Positions 17,526-25,656 of a stretch of DNA of 64,000 nt are shown here, piece by piece. Positions within the stretch are counted from its first letter, which is position 1. The number at the start of each line of letters is the position of its first letter. A program made the translations under genes and the position numbers. Source of the stretch: UBA6522 sp965204155 (GTDB taxonomy: Bacteria > Pseudomonadota > Gammaproteobacteria > Steroidobacterales > Rariloculaceae); assembly GCA_965204155.1 (NCBI GenBank), contig OZ241971.1, forward strand, positions 310,001 to 374,000, read 5' to 3'. Under the pieces are notes generated by a model. That model had not been told where the DNA came from, did not search any database, and worked only from the letters and a program-made list of their open reading frames with translations.

Positions 17526-18142
17526 AGCGTAGGAATGAAAGGGCCGCGCGGCCCATCGGAAATGGCCTCCGGCCGTGGTGGCTGGCGATCCTGGCGCTGG
17601 GGGCCGCCGCCACGAGCGGCTGCGCCGGCAACCGAGTCGGCAAGGACTGGCAGTGTCCGATGGTGCAGGGCGTGCCGTGTCAGAGCGTCGTGGAGGCCGA
17701 TCCGGCGGGTCCGGGCGGACCGCCGGCCCCCGGCGGACAAGGGGCAGTCGCCGCACCGCCAGGTGCCGGGGCATCGTCGATGGAAGTCCGGGCGCCGAAG
17801 GGGGATGCGCGATCGGGAACCTGCACCGGAGACTGCCGCCCGTTGGAGCGGCCGCGCCGGACCCCGGGGGACGGCAAAACCCCGGCGGGCGGCGGTGCCC
17901 CGACCGGCGGAAATACCGTTGCAGGCGGCGATGACCGCGTGCCGGAGCCGGAGTCGCCAGATACGCAGGGCTCGTCGGAAGCGGGGTCGCCGGTGTCGGA
18001 CAGAGAAATCTTGCAAAGCCTCCGGACGCCGGAGGTGATCGGGCGCATCTGGATCGCGCCGTACGTGGACGATGTGGGCATCTACCACGAAGGGGCCTGG
18101 GTGCGGGTCGTGATCGAGCCGGCGCGGTGGAAATTGCCGTGA
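17522..18142 (+). CDS. traV: TraV-family T4SS outer-membrane lipoprotein
   Basis: A 206-residue lipoprotein. The N-terminus ends in a lipobox (AATSGCAG), followed shortly by two Cys (DWQCPMVQGVPCQSV), the pattern of TraV/VirB7-like proteins. A long Pro/Gly/Ala linker leads to a C-terminal segment ending IGRIWIAPYVDDVGIYHEG, conserved in TraV for contact with TraK and TraB. The start overlaps the traB stop (ATGA). Confidence 0.88.
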   Translation: MKRRNERAARPIGNGLRPWWLAILALGAAATSGCAGNRVGKDWQCPMVQGVPCQSVVEADPAGPGGPPAPGGQGAVAAPPGAGASSMEVRAPKGDARSGTCTGDCRPLERPRRTPGDGKTPAGGGAPTGGNTVAGGDDRVPEPESPDTQGSSEAGSPVSDREILQSLRTPEVIGRIWIAPYVDDVGIYHEGAWVRVVIEPARWKLP

Positions 18143-20883
18143 TCGGCCGGTTGCTGGACATTTTCGAAGGGTCCGAGGCGATGGTGCCGTGGGCGCCGCC
18201 GCCGTGTCCGGATCCGCTGCACGAGCTGCTGCCCTGGCGCGCCTTCGACGAGGGCACCGAACTGTACATCAACGCGGCCAGCCACGGGTTCGTGCTGGAA
18301 CTGCCGCCGTTCGCCGGGATCGACGCCGAAACGCTCGGCGCGCTGGCGGGCGTCCTGGCGGACGCGGCGCCGGAACGCTGCACGGTCCAGTTCATTCATT
18401 GGGCGAGTCCCCGGTTCGGCGCCCCGTTCGAGGCCTGGGCCGCCGCGCGGCGCAGCGCCGCGCGCGGCACAAGGGCCGCGCCGGGCAACACGGCTGCGCG
18501 GAGCGGTCCGGCTGTCCAAAATACAGACGTTCGTCCGGACGCTGCCGTGCGCAGGACCACGGGGGCCATTCTGTCGGTGATGGCGGACAGGCGCGAGGCG
18601 CTGTTCGGCCACGCCGGCTGGCGTCCGCTGCATCCGGGGGGCCCGCCCTTCACCTGCGCGGACTACCGCGTCTTCCTCACCGCGTGCCGGGCGGGCCTTC
18701 CGGGACCGGCGTCGGAAACGGCGCTGGAGAGTTTCAGGCGCGCGCTGGAGGGAACGCTGGCCTCCGCCGGCGCTCACGCCCGTCGAATGCCGCCGGACGA
18801 ACTGCTTTCGCTCGCCGCCGAGTTGATCGCGCCGGTGGTGGGCCGGAGCGGGGATGCCGCCGCGCAGGCGGCGCGGCCTGCAAGGCGCTGGTCGGCGCGG
18901 GATCCGATCCATGTGCAGTGCGCGGCGCCCGGACGGGCCCTGGGCGTGATGCCGGAGGGGCTCGTGTTTCATGACCCGGACGGCGAGGATGTCGCCGTCC
19001 GAGTTCTGAGCGCGGTGGCCTTTCCGGACGTGTGGCCGGGGTGGCGCGGCAACGCGCTGATCGGGGATTTCCACCGGGATTTTCTGCAGCCGGGCTGCCC
19101 GGTGCTGACGTGCCTCACCGTCATGACCGGGGACGCGGCCGATGGCGAGAAGGCTTTCCTGAAATCCGCCCGGGCCACGCAGCAGGCCGGTACGGGGATT
19201 TCCCGCTACCTGCCGGGTCTGCCGGAAAAGGCGCGGGACTGGCGGTTCGTCACCGAACGGCTCAAGGACGGGGAACGGCTCATGAAGGGCTGCTACCAGG
19301 TGGCCGTGTACGCCCCCGCGGCGGCGGTCGAGGAGGCCGAGCAGGCGGTGCGCGCCATCTACCACGGCCAGGGCTGGCGCGTGAGCGCCGAGCGCTACGT
19401 GCAGCTGCCGTCGTGGCTTGCGTGCCTTCCGATGCTGCCGGCCGGGGGACTGGACGCGGATCTGGCCCGGATGGGCCGGATGAAGACGCTGCTGAGCGCC
19501 TCGGCCGTGAATCTTGCGCCGCTGCACGGGGAATGGCGCGGCCAGCCGCTGGACCCGGAGAACCCGCCGGTGCTGCTGCTCCTGGGCCGCCGGGGCCAGC
19601 CCGCGGGCTGGTCGCCGTTCGCCAACGACGCGGGCAACTACAACGTGGCGGTGACCGGCAAGTCCGGCTCCGGAAAGTCGGTGCTGATGCAGGAACTGGT
19701 CGCGGGCCTGGTGGCCGCCCGCGGCGAGGCGGTCGTCATCGACGACGGGCGCTCCTTCCAGCACACCGCCGAGGCGCTCGGCGGTGCGTTCATCCAGTTC
19801 GGCAGGGACTCCGCCTGCCTCAACCCCTTCGCGATGATCGACGCGCAGGCGGCGGAGAAGGACGGGGATTACCGGGAAGAGTGTTTTTCGATGCTTGCGG
19901 GCGTGGTCCGGCGCATGTGCCGTCGCAGGGGCGCGATGGACGACATCGAGGCGGCGCTGATCGACGACGCGATCGCGTGCGCCTGGAACGCAAAAGGCAA
20001 TGGCGCGGACCTGGGCGACGTGCGGCTTCACCTGAACGGGCACGGGGACGCGCGGGCCGGGGACATGGGGCTGGCGCTGGGGCCGTGGTGCCCGGGCGGG
20101 GCCAGCGGGCGGCTGTTCGCGGGGTCGAACGTCCCGGCACTCGACGCCGCGTTCACGGTGTTCGAACTCGCGGAACTGAAGGGCCGGCAGGACGTGCAGG
20201 CCGTGGTGCTGATGCTGGTGGTGTTCCTGGCCACCCAGCGCATGTACCACGGCGACCGCACGGTGCCCAAGGCGATCGTCGTGGACGAGGCCTGGGACCT
20301 GCTTTCGGGGGAGGACAGCCAGGCCTTCATCGAGGGCGCGGCGCGGCGGGCAAGAAAGTACCGCGGCGCGCTGGTCACGGGCACGCAGTCGGTCAACGAC
20401 TACTACGCCAACCCCGCCGCGCGCGCGGCGTGGGACAACGCCGACTGGGTGATCTTTCTCAGTCAGAAGGACGAGTCGGTGGAACTGCTCAAGGCCGAAA
20501 AACGCATCCACTGCGATCCGGGCATGGAGCGGGCGCTCAAGAGCCTCCGAACGGCCGCGGGGCGGTACGCGGAACTCGTGCTTCACGGACCCGACGGGTG
20601 GCGGGTCGGGCGGCTGGTGCTGGATCCGTGGTCGGTGGCGCTGTTCTCCTCGCGCGGACCCGCGTTCGCCGCGGTGGAGGCGCTCAAGGAACAGGGCCTG
20701 TCCACGGCCGAGGCCATCGGGCGCGTCGTGGACGAACGCGTGGACGGCAAGCCTTTGCAGGCGGCGAAGCCCTTGCGGGCGGCAGAATCCCTGGGGGCGG
20801 CAAACACTTCGCAAGCCGAAGTGCCGCGGCGGGCGGCGGACACGAACGGCCGAGTCCCCGAGGGATCGGAGGAAGCGGCGTGA
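18127..20883 (+). CDS. traC: TraC-family T4SS ATPase (VirB4-like)
   Basis: A protein of about 918 residues. GTG 18127 gives the longest form; GTG 18139, overlapping the traV stop as GTGA, is equally plausible. The Walker A motif TGKSGSGKS lies near residue 511 and the Walker B motif AIVVDEAWDLL near residue 716, followed by GTQSVNDYY. TraC powers pilus assembly at the inner membrane. Odd features are a low-complexity insertion near residues 110-140 (ARGTRAAPGNTAAR) and an 18-nt tandem repeat at the C-terminus (KPLQAA, KPLRAA, ESLGAA). Confidence 0.93.
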   Translation: MEIAVIGRLLDIFEGSEAMVPWAPPPCPDPLHELLPWRAFDEGTELYINAASHGFVLELPPFAGIDAETLGALAGVLADAAPERCTVQFIHWASPRFGAPFEAWAAARRSAARGTRAAPGNTAARSGPAVQNTDVRPDAAVRRTTGAILSVMADRREALFGHAGWRPLHPGGPPFTCADYRVFLTACRAGLPGPASETALESFRRALEGTLASAGAHARRMPPDELLSLAAELIAPVVGRSGDAAAQAARPARRWSARDPIHVQCAAPGRALGVMPEGLVFHDPDGEDVAVRVLSAVAFPDVWPGWRGNALIGDFHRDFLQPGCPVLTCLTVMTGDAADGEKAFLKSARATQQAGTGISRYLPGLPEKARDWRFVTERLKDGERLMKGCYQVAVYAPAAAVEEAEQAVRAIYHGQGWRVSAERYVQLPSWLACLPMLPAGGLDADLARMGRMKTLLSASAVNLAPLHGEWRGQPLDPENPPVLLLLGRRGQPAGWSPFANDAGNYNVAVTGKSGSGKSVLMQELVAGLVAARGEAVVIDDGRSFQHTAEALGGAFIQFGRDSACLNPFAMIDAQAAEKDGDYREECFSMLAGVVRRMCRRRGAMDDIEAALIDDAIACAWNAKGNGADLGDVRLHLNGHGDARAGDMGLALGPWCPGGASGRLFAGSNVPALDAAFTVFELAELKGRQDVQAVVLMLVVFLATQRMYHGDRTVPKAIVVDEAWDLLSGEDSQAFIEGAARRARKYRGALVTGTQSVNDYYANPAARAAWDNADWVIFLSQKDESVELLKAEKRIHCDPGMERALKSLRTAAGRYAELVLHGPDGWRVGRLVLDPWSVALFSSRGPAFAAVEALKEQGLSTAEAIGRVVDERVDGKPLQAAKPLRAAESLGAANTSQAEVPRRAADTNGRVPEGSEEAA
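20749..20802 (+). repeat. 18-nt tandem minisatellite at the 3' end of traC
   Basis: Three in-frame units encode the hexapeptides KPLQAA, KPLRAA and ESLGAA just before the traC stop. Unit divergence is about 5 of 18 positions. Confidence 0.75.
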
Positions 20884-21770
20884 GCGCCGTACCCGTGCAT
20901 CAGGCGCTGTTCTGGCCGGCCGATTCGCCCGTGTCGCGGTCGGGCGAGGTGGACTTCGCGATGCTGGCCGAAGGAATGTCGCGGGCGGATTACCGGGGCG
21001 GGCGCGGCGGACCGCTGGGTATCGATGCCCGATCGACCCTCAATGGGCGGCGCCAGACCCTTGAAGGTCGCCGACCCATCGCAGCCCGCCGGCCCTATTC
21101 CTGCGCGCAGCACGCGGTGGTGGTGAGCCGGGCGGTGGAAACGCTGGCGGTGCTGAACATGGGCCAGCGCCGCGCGCTGGCGATGCAGGCGTGGCTCGCG
21201 GAGGTGCGGGATGCGGAACTGCGCGGCGCCACCGCGGGCGCGGTCGACGCCAGGAAGCGCCTGGGACTGCGGTCGCTGGAACTGGAGGCGCTGGCCGATG
21301 TGCTGGCGCGCACCCTGCCCTGGGACGGGCGGCGGAGCGCGGGCCGGCTGTCGCGGGCGGCGGCCGTGGACCGGTTGCTGACTCATCTGGCGGGGCTCGA
21401 CGCGGATGACCGAACCCGGCTGGCACTGCATGGGCTGTTCTCCGAACTCCCGCCGGCGGGGCTCGGCGTTGCCGCGGCGGACGCCGCGCTGCGTGCGGCG
21501 GGCCTCGACGGGGAGGCGCCGCGGCCGTGGGTGGAAATCCTCCGGTTCGTGCGGCGCATGGCCGGGGAGAGCGTGCGCCGCGACATCCCTGCGGGGGCGG
21601 GCATCGAGCGCACGGGGTTTCCCGCGCTTGCGGTGAAGATCGAGCCCATGGCGCCGGAGGCCGCGGCGCGGTTCTGGCTGGAACGGTATCGCGTGCTGGA
21701 GGCCGGCGCAACGGCAGGCGCCCGCGCATCGGCGGGTCAACAAGACACCAACCGGGGAGGACCGGGATGA
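20880..21770 (+). CDS. HD-fold protein 1, degenerate YfbR/phage phosphohydrolase-like
   Basis: A 296-residue protein starting at a GTG that overlaps the traC stop (GTGA). It retains the HD-family sub-motif PYSCAQHAVVVSRAV, which corresponds to FYSVAQHSVLVS of phage/YfbR-like nucleotidases. At the expected second site it reads LALHGLFSEL instead of LLHDASEA, so His remains but the paired Asp is lost. The later helix that normally carries a third metal Asp reads RFVRRMAGESVRRDI. The C-terminal APEAAARFWLERYRVL matches the family tail. It probably cannot bind the metal for catalysis. Residues about 52-72 contain a 21-nt repeat (TLNGRRQ, TLEGRRP). It is tightly coupled to HD-fold protein 2, suggesting a paired role in the transfer apparatus. 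Confidence 0.7.
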   Translation: MSAVPVHQALFWPADSPVSRSGEVDFAMLAEGMSRADYRGGRGGPLGIDARSTLNGRRQTLEGRRPIAARRPYSCAQHAVVVSRAVETLAVLNMGQRRALAMQAWLAEVRDAELRGATAGAVDARKRLGLRSLELEALADVLARTLPWDGRRSAGRLSRAAAVDRLLTHLAGLDADDRTRLALHGLFSELPPAGLGVAAADAALRAAGLDGEAPRPWVEILRFVRRMAGESVRRDIPAGAGIERTGFPALAVKIEPMAPEAAARFWLERYRVLEAGATAGARASAGQQDTNRGGPG

Positions 21771-22369
21771 ACGGACGGGACGGGAACGGACGGCCGCGAT
21801 GGCCGGCGGAGGCGGCGGCGCTGGAGGCCGATGGCGTGGATTTCGGGGCGCTGGCCCACGTGCTCGGCAACACCTGTTGCTGGAGCGGGCGAAGCCTCCG
21901 GTTCTACTCGGTGGCGCAGCACGCGGTGACGGTGTGCGCCGCGGTGGAAGCGCTGGGCGGGTTGAGCGAAGAGGATCGTCGGAGGCTGGCGCTGCACGCG
22001 CTGCTGGGCGAGTCGTGGCGGGCCTGGCTGCCCGAAGGGCACGATCCCGACGGGTCCGCCAGGGCGCTTGAGAAACGGGCGCGGGAGAAGGCGGCGGTGC
22101 AACGGGCGGTGCTTGAGGCCGCCGGCGTGGAACCGGAGCTGCCCGGGAGCTGGGCGCAGGCGCTGGGTCTGAGCCGGCGCATGGCCGAAGCCGCGCTGAG
22201 CCGGGACTTTTCCGACGCGGGCATCGTGTGGGACGCGCGGGAGCGCGGGCCGGAGTTCCCGCCGCTCAGGGAACGCGTTCGCCCGTTGCGCCCGGAGCGC
22301 GCCGCCGAACGCTGGCTGGAGACGTTCGCCAGGCTCCGCGGAGAGGCGGCGCCGGACGACGCAACATGA
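21767..22369 (+). CDS. HD-fold protein 2, degenerate YfbR/phage phosphohydrolase-like
   Basis: A 200-residue protein overlapping HD-fold protein 1 by ATGA, with GGGGAGG before the start. It aligns through its length with phage-type HD phosphohydrolases: FGALAHVLGNTCCWSGRSL then FYSVAQHAVTV, then LALHALLGESWRAWL where LLHDASEAY is expected. The helix of the third metal ligand reads LSRRMAEAALSRDF instead of a DRxLLATExRDLM-type sequence. The GH of the entry motif is GR. Three of the usual metal-binding positions therefore appear lost. The tail RPERAAERWLETFARL is family-like. The 4-nt overlaps place it firmly in the tra operon. A structural or nucleotide-sensing role is inferred. Confidence 0.75.
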   Translation: MNGRDGNGRPRWPAEAAALEADGVDFGALAHVLGNTCCWSGRSLRFYSVAQHAVTVCAAVEALGGLSEEDRRRLALHALLGESWRAWLPEGHDPDGSARALEKRAREKAAVQRAVLEAAGVEPELPGSWAQALGLSRRMAEAALSRDFSDAGIVWDARERGPEFPPLRERVRPLRPERAAERWLETFARLRGEAAPDDAT

Positions 22370-22527
22370 ATTTCCGGGTGTTCGCCTCCGGGCTCGTCCT
22401 GATCCTGGTCTACCAGCTCGCCATCGCCGCGGTGGTGATCTGGTTCGTCGTGCACTGCGAGGCGGGGGCGGCCCCGCCTCGCGAGGATCGCGCGGCGATC
22501 GGGCTGACAGGGAACGACTGCGCATGA
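22366..22527 (+). CDS. 53-residue single-pass membrane protein
   Basis: A small protein with one N-terminal helix (FRVFASGLVLILVYQLAIAA then VVIWFVVHC) and a short polar tail. It overlaps HD-fold protein 2 upstream and trbI downstream by 4 nt each (ATGA both times), strong support for translation. Tiny membrane proteins near trbI are common in F-type loci. No family was recognised. Confidence 0.68.
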   Translation: MNFRVFASGLVLILVYQLAIAAVVIWFVVHCEAGAAPPREDRAAIGLTGNDCA

Positions 22528-23219
22528 ACGACCGGAAAATCCGATACGGGGCGCGCCCGCGGGCGACGCGGATCGAGCAGGACAGCGACGCCGTCTTCGA
22601 CGCGGCGATCCGCGCGGGCGTCCTCTCGGAAGATCCGGCGTCTGAAACGTTCGCCGGGCACTACATGTACATGCACCACGACGGCGACGGGGCCGCGTGG
22701 TTCAAGCACCGGGAAACCCGGGCCTACGTCACGATGCCGCCGGAAGCGCCCGGGGAAGCGCCCGAGGACGAACCGAAACGGCCGGGAGGGCCCGGGGCGG
22801 GGCTGTGGGCCACGCTCGCGCTGGCCGGGGTGTTCCTGGCCGGGGCGGTGATCGACTTCGACCGGGGTCCGCCCATCGGGACCGTGCGGCTGAACGACCT
22901 TACCGCGGAGTTCCTTGCGGACGCGGTACAGGGAGCCGACTCCCCCGAGCAGTCCGCGCAGGCGGCGCGGGTCTGGGGACTTGCGCTCGAAACCGCGCTC
23001 GAGACGGTGGCGGAGCGCCACGGCCTGGTGCTTCTGCCGGTGGAGACGGTGGCGGCCGGCGCGCCGGATTACACCGGCGAGGTCCGCGCCGCGATGCGGT
23101 CCTGGCAGACGGCCGATCCGGGCAGCGCTGCGCGCGACGACGCGGCGCCTGGGAGCCGCGTGCAGGGCGCGGCCGCTCAGGGCGGTTCGGCGCCGGAACC
23201 GCGGGAGTCCGGGGAATGA
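22524..23219 (+). CDS. trbI: TrbI-like T4SS protein with N-terminal extension
   Basis: A 231-residue protein. The C-terminal part after a membrane helix (LWATLALAGVFLAGAVI, about residues 93-109) resembles F-type TrbI, an inner-membrane protein affecting pilus outgrowth and retraction. It has the periplasmic pattern GTVRLNDLTAEFLADAV, ALETALETVAERHGLVLLPV. The N-terminal 75 residues form a distinct soluble module (FAGHYMYMHHDGDGAAWFKH, RETRAYVTM) that in related clusters I believe is a separate small protein; here it appears fused. Overlaps are ATGA on both sides. Confidence 0.72.
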   Translation: MNDRKIRYGARPRATRIEQDSDAVFDAAIRAGVLSEDPASETFAGHYMYMHHDGDGAAWFKHRETRAYVTMPPEAPGEAPEDEPKRPGGPGAGLWATLALAGVFLAGAVIDFDRGPPIGTVRLNDLTAEFLADAVQGADSPEQSAQAARVWGLALETALETVAERHGLVLLPVETVAAGAPDYTGEVRAAMRSWQTADPGSAARDDAAPGSRVQGAAAQGGSAPEPRESGE

Positions 23220-23869
23220 GCCGCCTGGGCTCGCGACCCGGGTCGGACGGCGCGCGCGCTGCGCGCAGGATCGGCAGGGGAAACCGGATGTTGGGGGGAT
23301 TCGCGATCCTGGCGATGATTGTCGTGTGCGCGGCGTCGCGCCTGCACGTGAACGCGAGCTGGTCGGACGATGCTTGGGGGTATCTGCTGGTCCCGATCGG
23401 CACGCCGCGCCGGGGCAACGTCGTGATCTTCGAACCGCCCGAGGCGCTGGGGGCATCCGCGCCCTACCTTAAAACGGTGCAGGGCGTGCCCGGCGAGCGG
23501 GTCTCGGTGGATGACAAGGGGCGTGTCCTGATCGAGGGGAAACCGGTGGGCCGGGCGAAGCCGTTCGCGCTCGGCGGGCGGGCGCTCGTGCCGATTGCGC
23601 CTGTCGTGATTCCCCCGGAACACTACTACCTGCACGGCGATCACGCGGACAGTCACGACAGCCGGTACGTGGAGATCGGCCTGGTGCCGCGCGAGCGGAT
23701 CCTGGGCCGCGCCGTCGCGCTGCCGGATCTGCCCTGGCTGGGGCTGGACGGCCCGCTCGTGCGCCCGCCCGGCGGGCTGCATTCGACCGGGCAGCCGTCG
23801 CGCATGCAGAAGGCATCGGGCCAGGGGTCGGACGTCTGGATGGATTCCGGGGGGCACGCATGTCCTTGA
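23216..23869 (+). CDS. trhF: TrhF/TraF-type S26 signal peptidase of the conjugation system
   Basis: A 217-residue protein with one membrane anchor (MLGGFAILAMIVVCAAS) followed by S26 peptidase boxes. The putative nucleophile is Ser50 in NASWSDDAWGYLL and the putative general base is Lys86 in PYLKTVQGVPGERV. The C-terminal box is YYLHGDHADSHDSRYVEIG. The family processes conjugative pilin leaders or cyclises pilins, fitting the long-leader pilin encoded at 13962. The nucleophile region lacks the usual SMPxGLY proline, so the assignment of Ser50 is by alignment only. It overlaps trbI (ATGA) and traW (10 nt). Confidence 0.85.
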   Translation: MSRLGSRPGSDGARAARRIGRGNRMLGGFAILAMIVVCAASRLHVNASWSDDAWGYLLVPIGTPRRGNVVIFEPPEALGASAPYLKTVQGVPGERVSVDDKGRVLIEGKPVGRAKPFALGGRALVPIAPVVIPPEHYYLHGDHADSHDSRYVEIGLVPRERILGRAVALPDLPWLGLDGPLVRPPGGLHSTGQPSRMQKASGQGSDVWMDSGGHACP

Positions 23870-24591
23870 ACGGCACAGCGGCCACCTGCCGATGGCGGAT
23901 CTTCGCGGCGGTCTGGCTCGCCGGCGTGCTGGACGCGGCGATGCCTGTGGGAGCGAAGGACCTGGGGGTGTGGGGGGAAGTCTGGCCCATCGAGGAGCCG
24001 GATGTGCTGACGCAGGTCGGGTCGCTGCTGGAGGAACTGGAGAAGTCCGGGGAGCTTGCGCGGATGAACGAGGACGCCAGGGCCCGGGCGCGCGAGAGGC
24101 TGGAATCTCCCCCACCCGTGCCGGGCATCGCGCCGGCAATCGAACCTCGCTCCTGGCTGTACGACCCGGCGATCGTGGTGCAGGAGGACATAGCGGGTCC
24201 GGGAGGGACCGTGATCGCCGCGACGGGCACGCGGATCGAGCCGCTGGCGCACCGGCCGATGACCCAGACGCTGCTGTTCATCGACGGCACGCGGGACGAA
24301 GAAGTGGAATGGGCGCTCGCGCAGGTGGCGCCGACGAAGATCATCCTGCTGGCGGGAAGGCCGTTCGATCTGGCGCGCGCGCACTCGCGCGCGATCTATT
24401 TCGATCAGCACGGCACGCTCGCCGCGAGGTTCGGGATCGCGGCCACCCCGGCGCGGATCCGCCAGGAGGGGCTGAAGCTGCGCATCGACGAACTGCCGCT
24501 GCGCGGGGCAGAACCGCTGCGCGGAGGAAATCCGGCGCGCGTCGGCGAAGCCTGGAGTCTTACGGACCTGTACGAGGAGGACGCGCCATGA
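23860..24591 (+). CDS. traW: TraW-family pilus assembly protein
   Basis: A 243-residue periplasmic protein with a signal peptide ending MPVGAKDLG. Immediately after it comes WGEVWPIEEPDVLTQV, the classic TraW entry (LGxxGxxxPIxExDxL). Other conserved stretches are ARERLESPPPVPGI, RSWLYDPAIVVQEDI and LLFIDGTRDEEVEWA. TraW works with TrbC in F-pilus assembly. It overlaps traU by 4 nt. Confidence 0.92.
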   Translation: MSLNGTAATCRWRIFAAVWLAGVLDAAMPVGAKDLGVWGEVWPIEEPDVLTQVGSLLEELEKSGELARMNEDARARARERLESPPPVPGIAPAIEPRSWLYDPAIVVQEDIAGPGGTVIAATGTRIEPLAHRPMTQTLLFIDGTRDEEVEWALAQVAPTKIILLAGRPFDLARAHSRAIYFDQHGTLAARFGIAATPARIRQEGLKLRIDELPLRGAEPLRGGNPARVGEAWSLTDLYEEDAP

Positions 24592-25634
24592 CGCGACGCC
24601 GCCACTGTTCCATCCGCGAAAGATTGGCCGCCGCGATGCTGTCGGGCGCGGCCCTGCTGGGTGCAACCCTGCTGGGTGCGGCCCTGCCGGGAACCGCTCA
24701 CGCGCAAGCGTGCACCGGGCGGTTCGTCAACCCGTTGACGGACGTGTGCTGGGAATGCCTGTTTCCGATCTCCATCGGTGCGCTCGACATCGGGGCATCG
24801 CCCGGCGCGCCGGACACGCCCAACCCGGCCTCACCGCTGTGTTACTGCGGCACGCCGATCCCGCGGGTCGGGCTCTCGGTGGGGCTGTGGGAGCCGGCGC
24901 GATTGATCGACGTGTCCCGCACGCCGTACTGTTTTTCCAACCTGGGCGGGCTGACGGTGGACCCTGGGCTGCCCGCCGGGCGGGGCCGCACCGGATCCTC
25001 CGGAGGCGACGGCTCCTCCGGCTCGGTCTGGCACGTGCACTACTACGTGTATCCCCTGCTCTCCTGGATCGGCGCGCTGCTGGATCTCGGGTGCCTGGAG
25101 GCCGGGGGGCTCGACATCGCCTGGGTGTCGGAGCTGGACCCCGCCTGGAACGACGAGGAACTGGCGTTCCTGCTCAACCCGGAAGCGGTGCTCTTTGCGG
25201 ACCTGCCCGCGCAGGCGGCCTGCGCGGCCGACTGCACGGCGGCGTCCACGGGCCTGCCCCGGGACGAGTTGTTCTGGTGCGCCGGCTGCCAGGGCGGGAT
25301 GTACCCGCTGACCGGCACGGTCGCGGCTCACGTGGGCGGCGTGCAGGCCTCGCTCCTGGCCGCCGAACGCATGATGTTCCGGCTGCACCGGCTGGGCCTG
25401 GCGTGGGGCACGTCCGGATCGGGGGCGCTGTGCGCGCCCTACCCCATGCCGGTGATGAAGAAGTCCCAGTACCGCTGGCAGATGAGTCAGCCGGTGCCGG
25501 CGACGGCCCCTCTGCTCGGCTGCAACCCCACCGGCCGTTCGTCGGTGCTGTGGGAGTCGATGCGCGAACTGCCGGTGTCCGGGGAGAACTTCGGGTACCT
25601 GCTTTGGAGGAAACGGTCGTGCTGCCTGCTCTGA
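24588..25634 (+). CDS. traU: TraU-family conjugative transfer protein
   Basis: A 348-residue Cys-rich periplasmic protein. The signal peptide includes four 15-nt repeat units (GAALL, GATLL, GAALP, GTAHA). The mature protein begins CTGRFVNPLTDVCWECLFPI, a hallmark of TraU, with many paired Cys (CYCGTPIPRVG, FWCAGCQGGMYPLTG) and the C-terminal LLWRKRSCC. TraU is needed for DNA transfer more than for pilus formation in F. It overlaps traW and is followed 22 nt later by trbC. Confidence 0.94.
   Translation: MTRRRHCSIRERLAAAMLSGAALLGATLLGAALPGTAHAQACTGRFVNPLTDVCWECLFPISIGALDIGASPGAPDTPNPASPLCYCGTPIPRVGLSVGLWEPARLIDVSRTPYCFSNLGGLTVDPGLPAGRGRTGSSGGDGSSGSVWHVHYYVYPLLSWIGALLDLGCLEAGGLDIAWVSELDPAWNDEELAFLLNPEAVLFADLPAQAACAADCTAASTGLPRDELFWCAGCQGGMYPLTGTVAAHVGGVQASLLAAERMMFRLHRLGLAWGTSGSGALCAPYPMPVMKKSQYRWQMSQPVPATAPLLGCNPTGRSSVLWESMRELPVSGENFGYLLWRKRSCCLL
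24645..24704 (+). repeat. 15-nt tandem minisatellite in the traU signal-peptide region
   Basis: Four in-frame units such as GGCGCGGCCCTGCTG and GGTGCAACCCTGCTG, encoding GAALL-type pentapeptides that lengthen the hydrophobic core of the signal peptide. Confidence 0.8.
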
Positions 25635-25656
25635 TCCTGTTTGAGAGGGTACGTCC

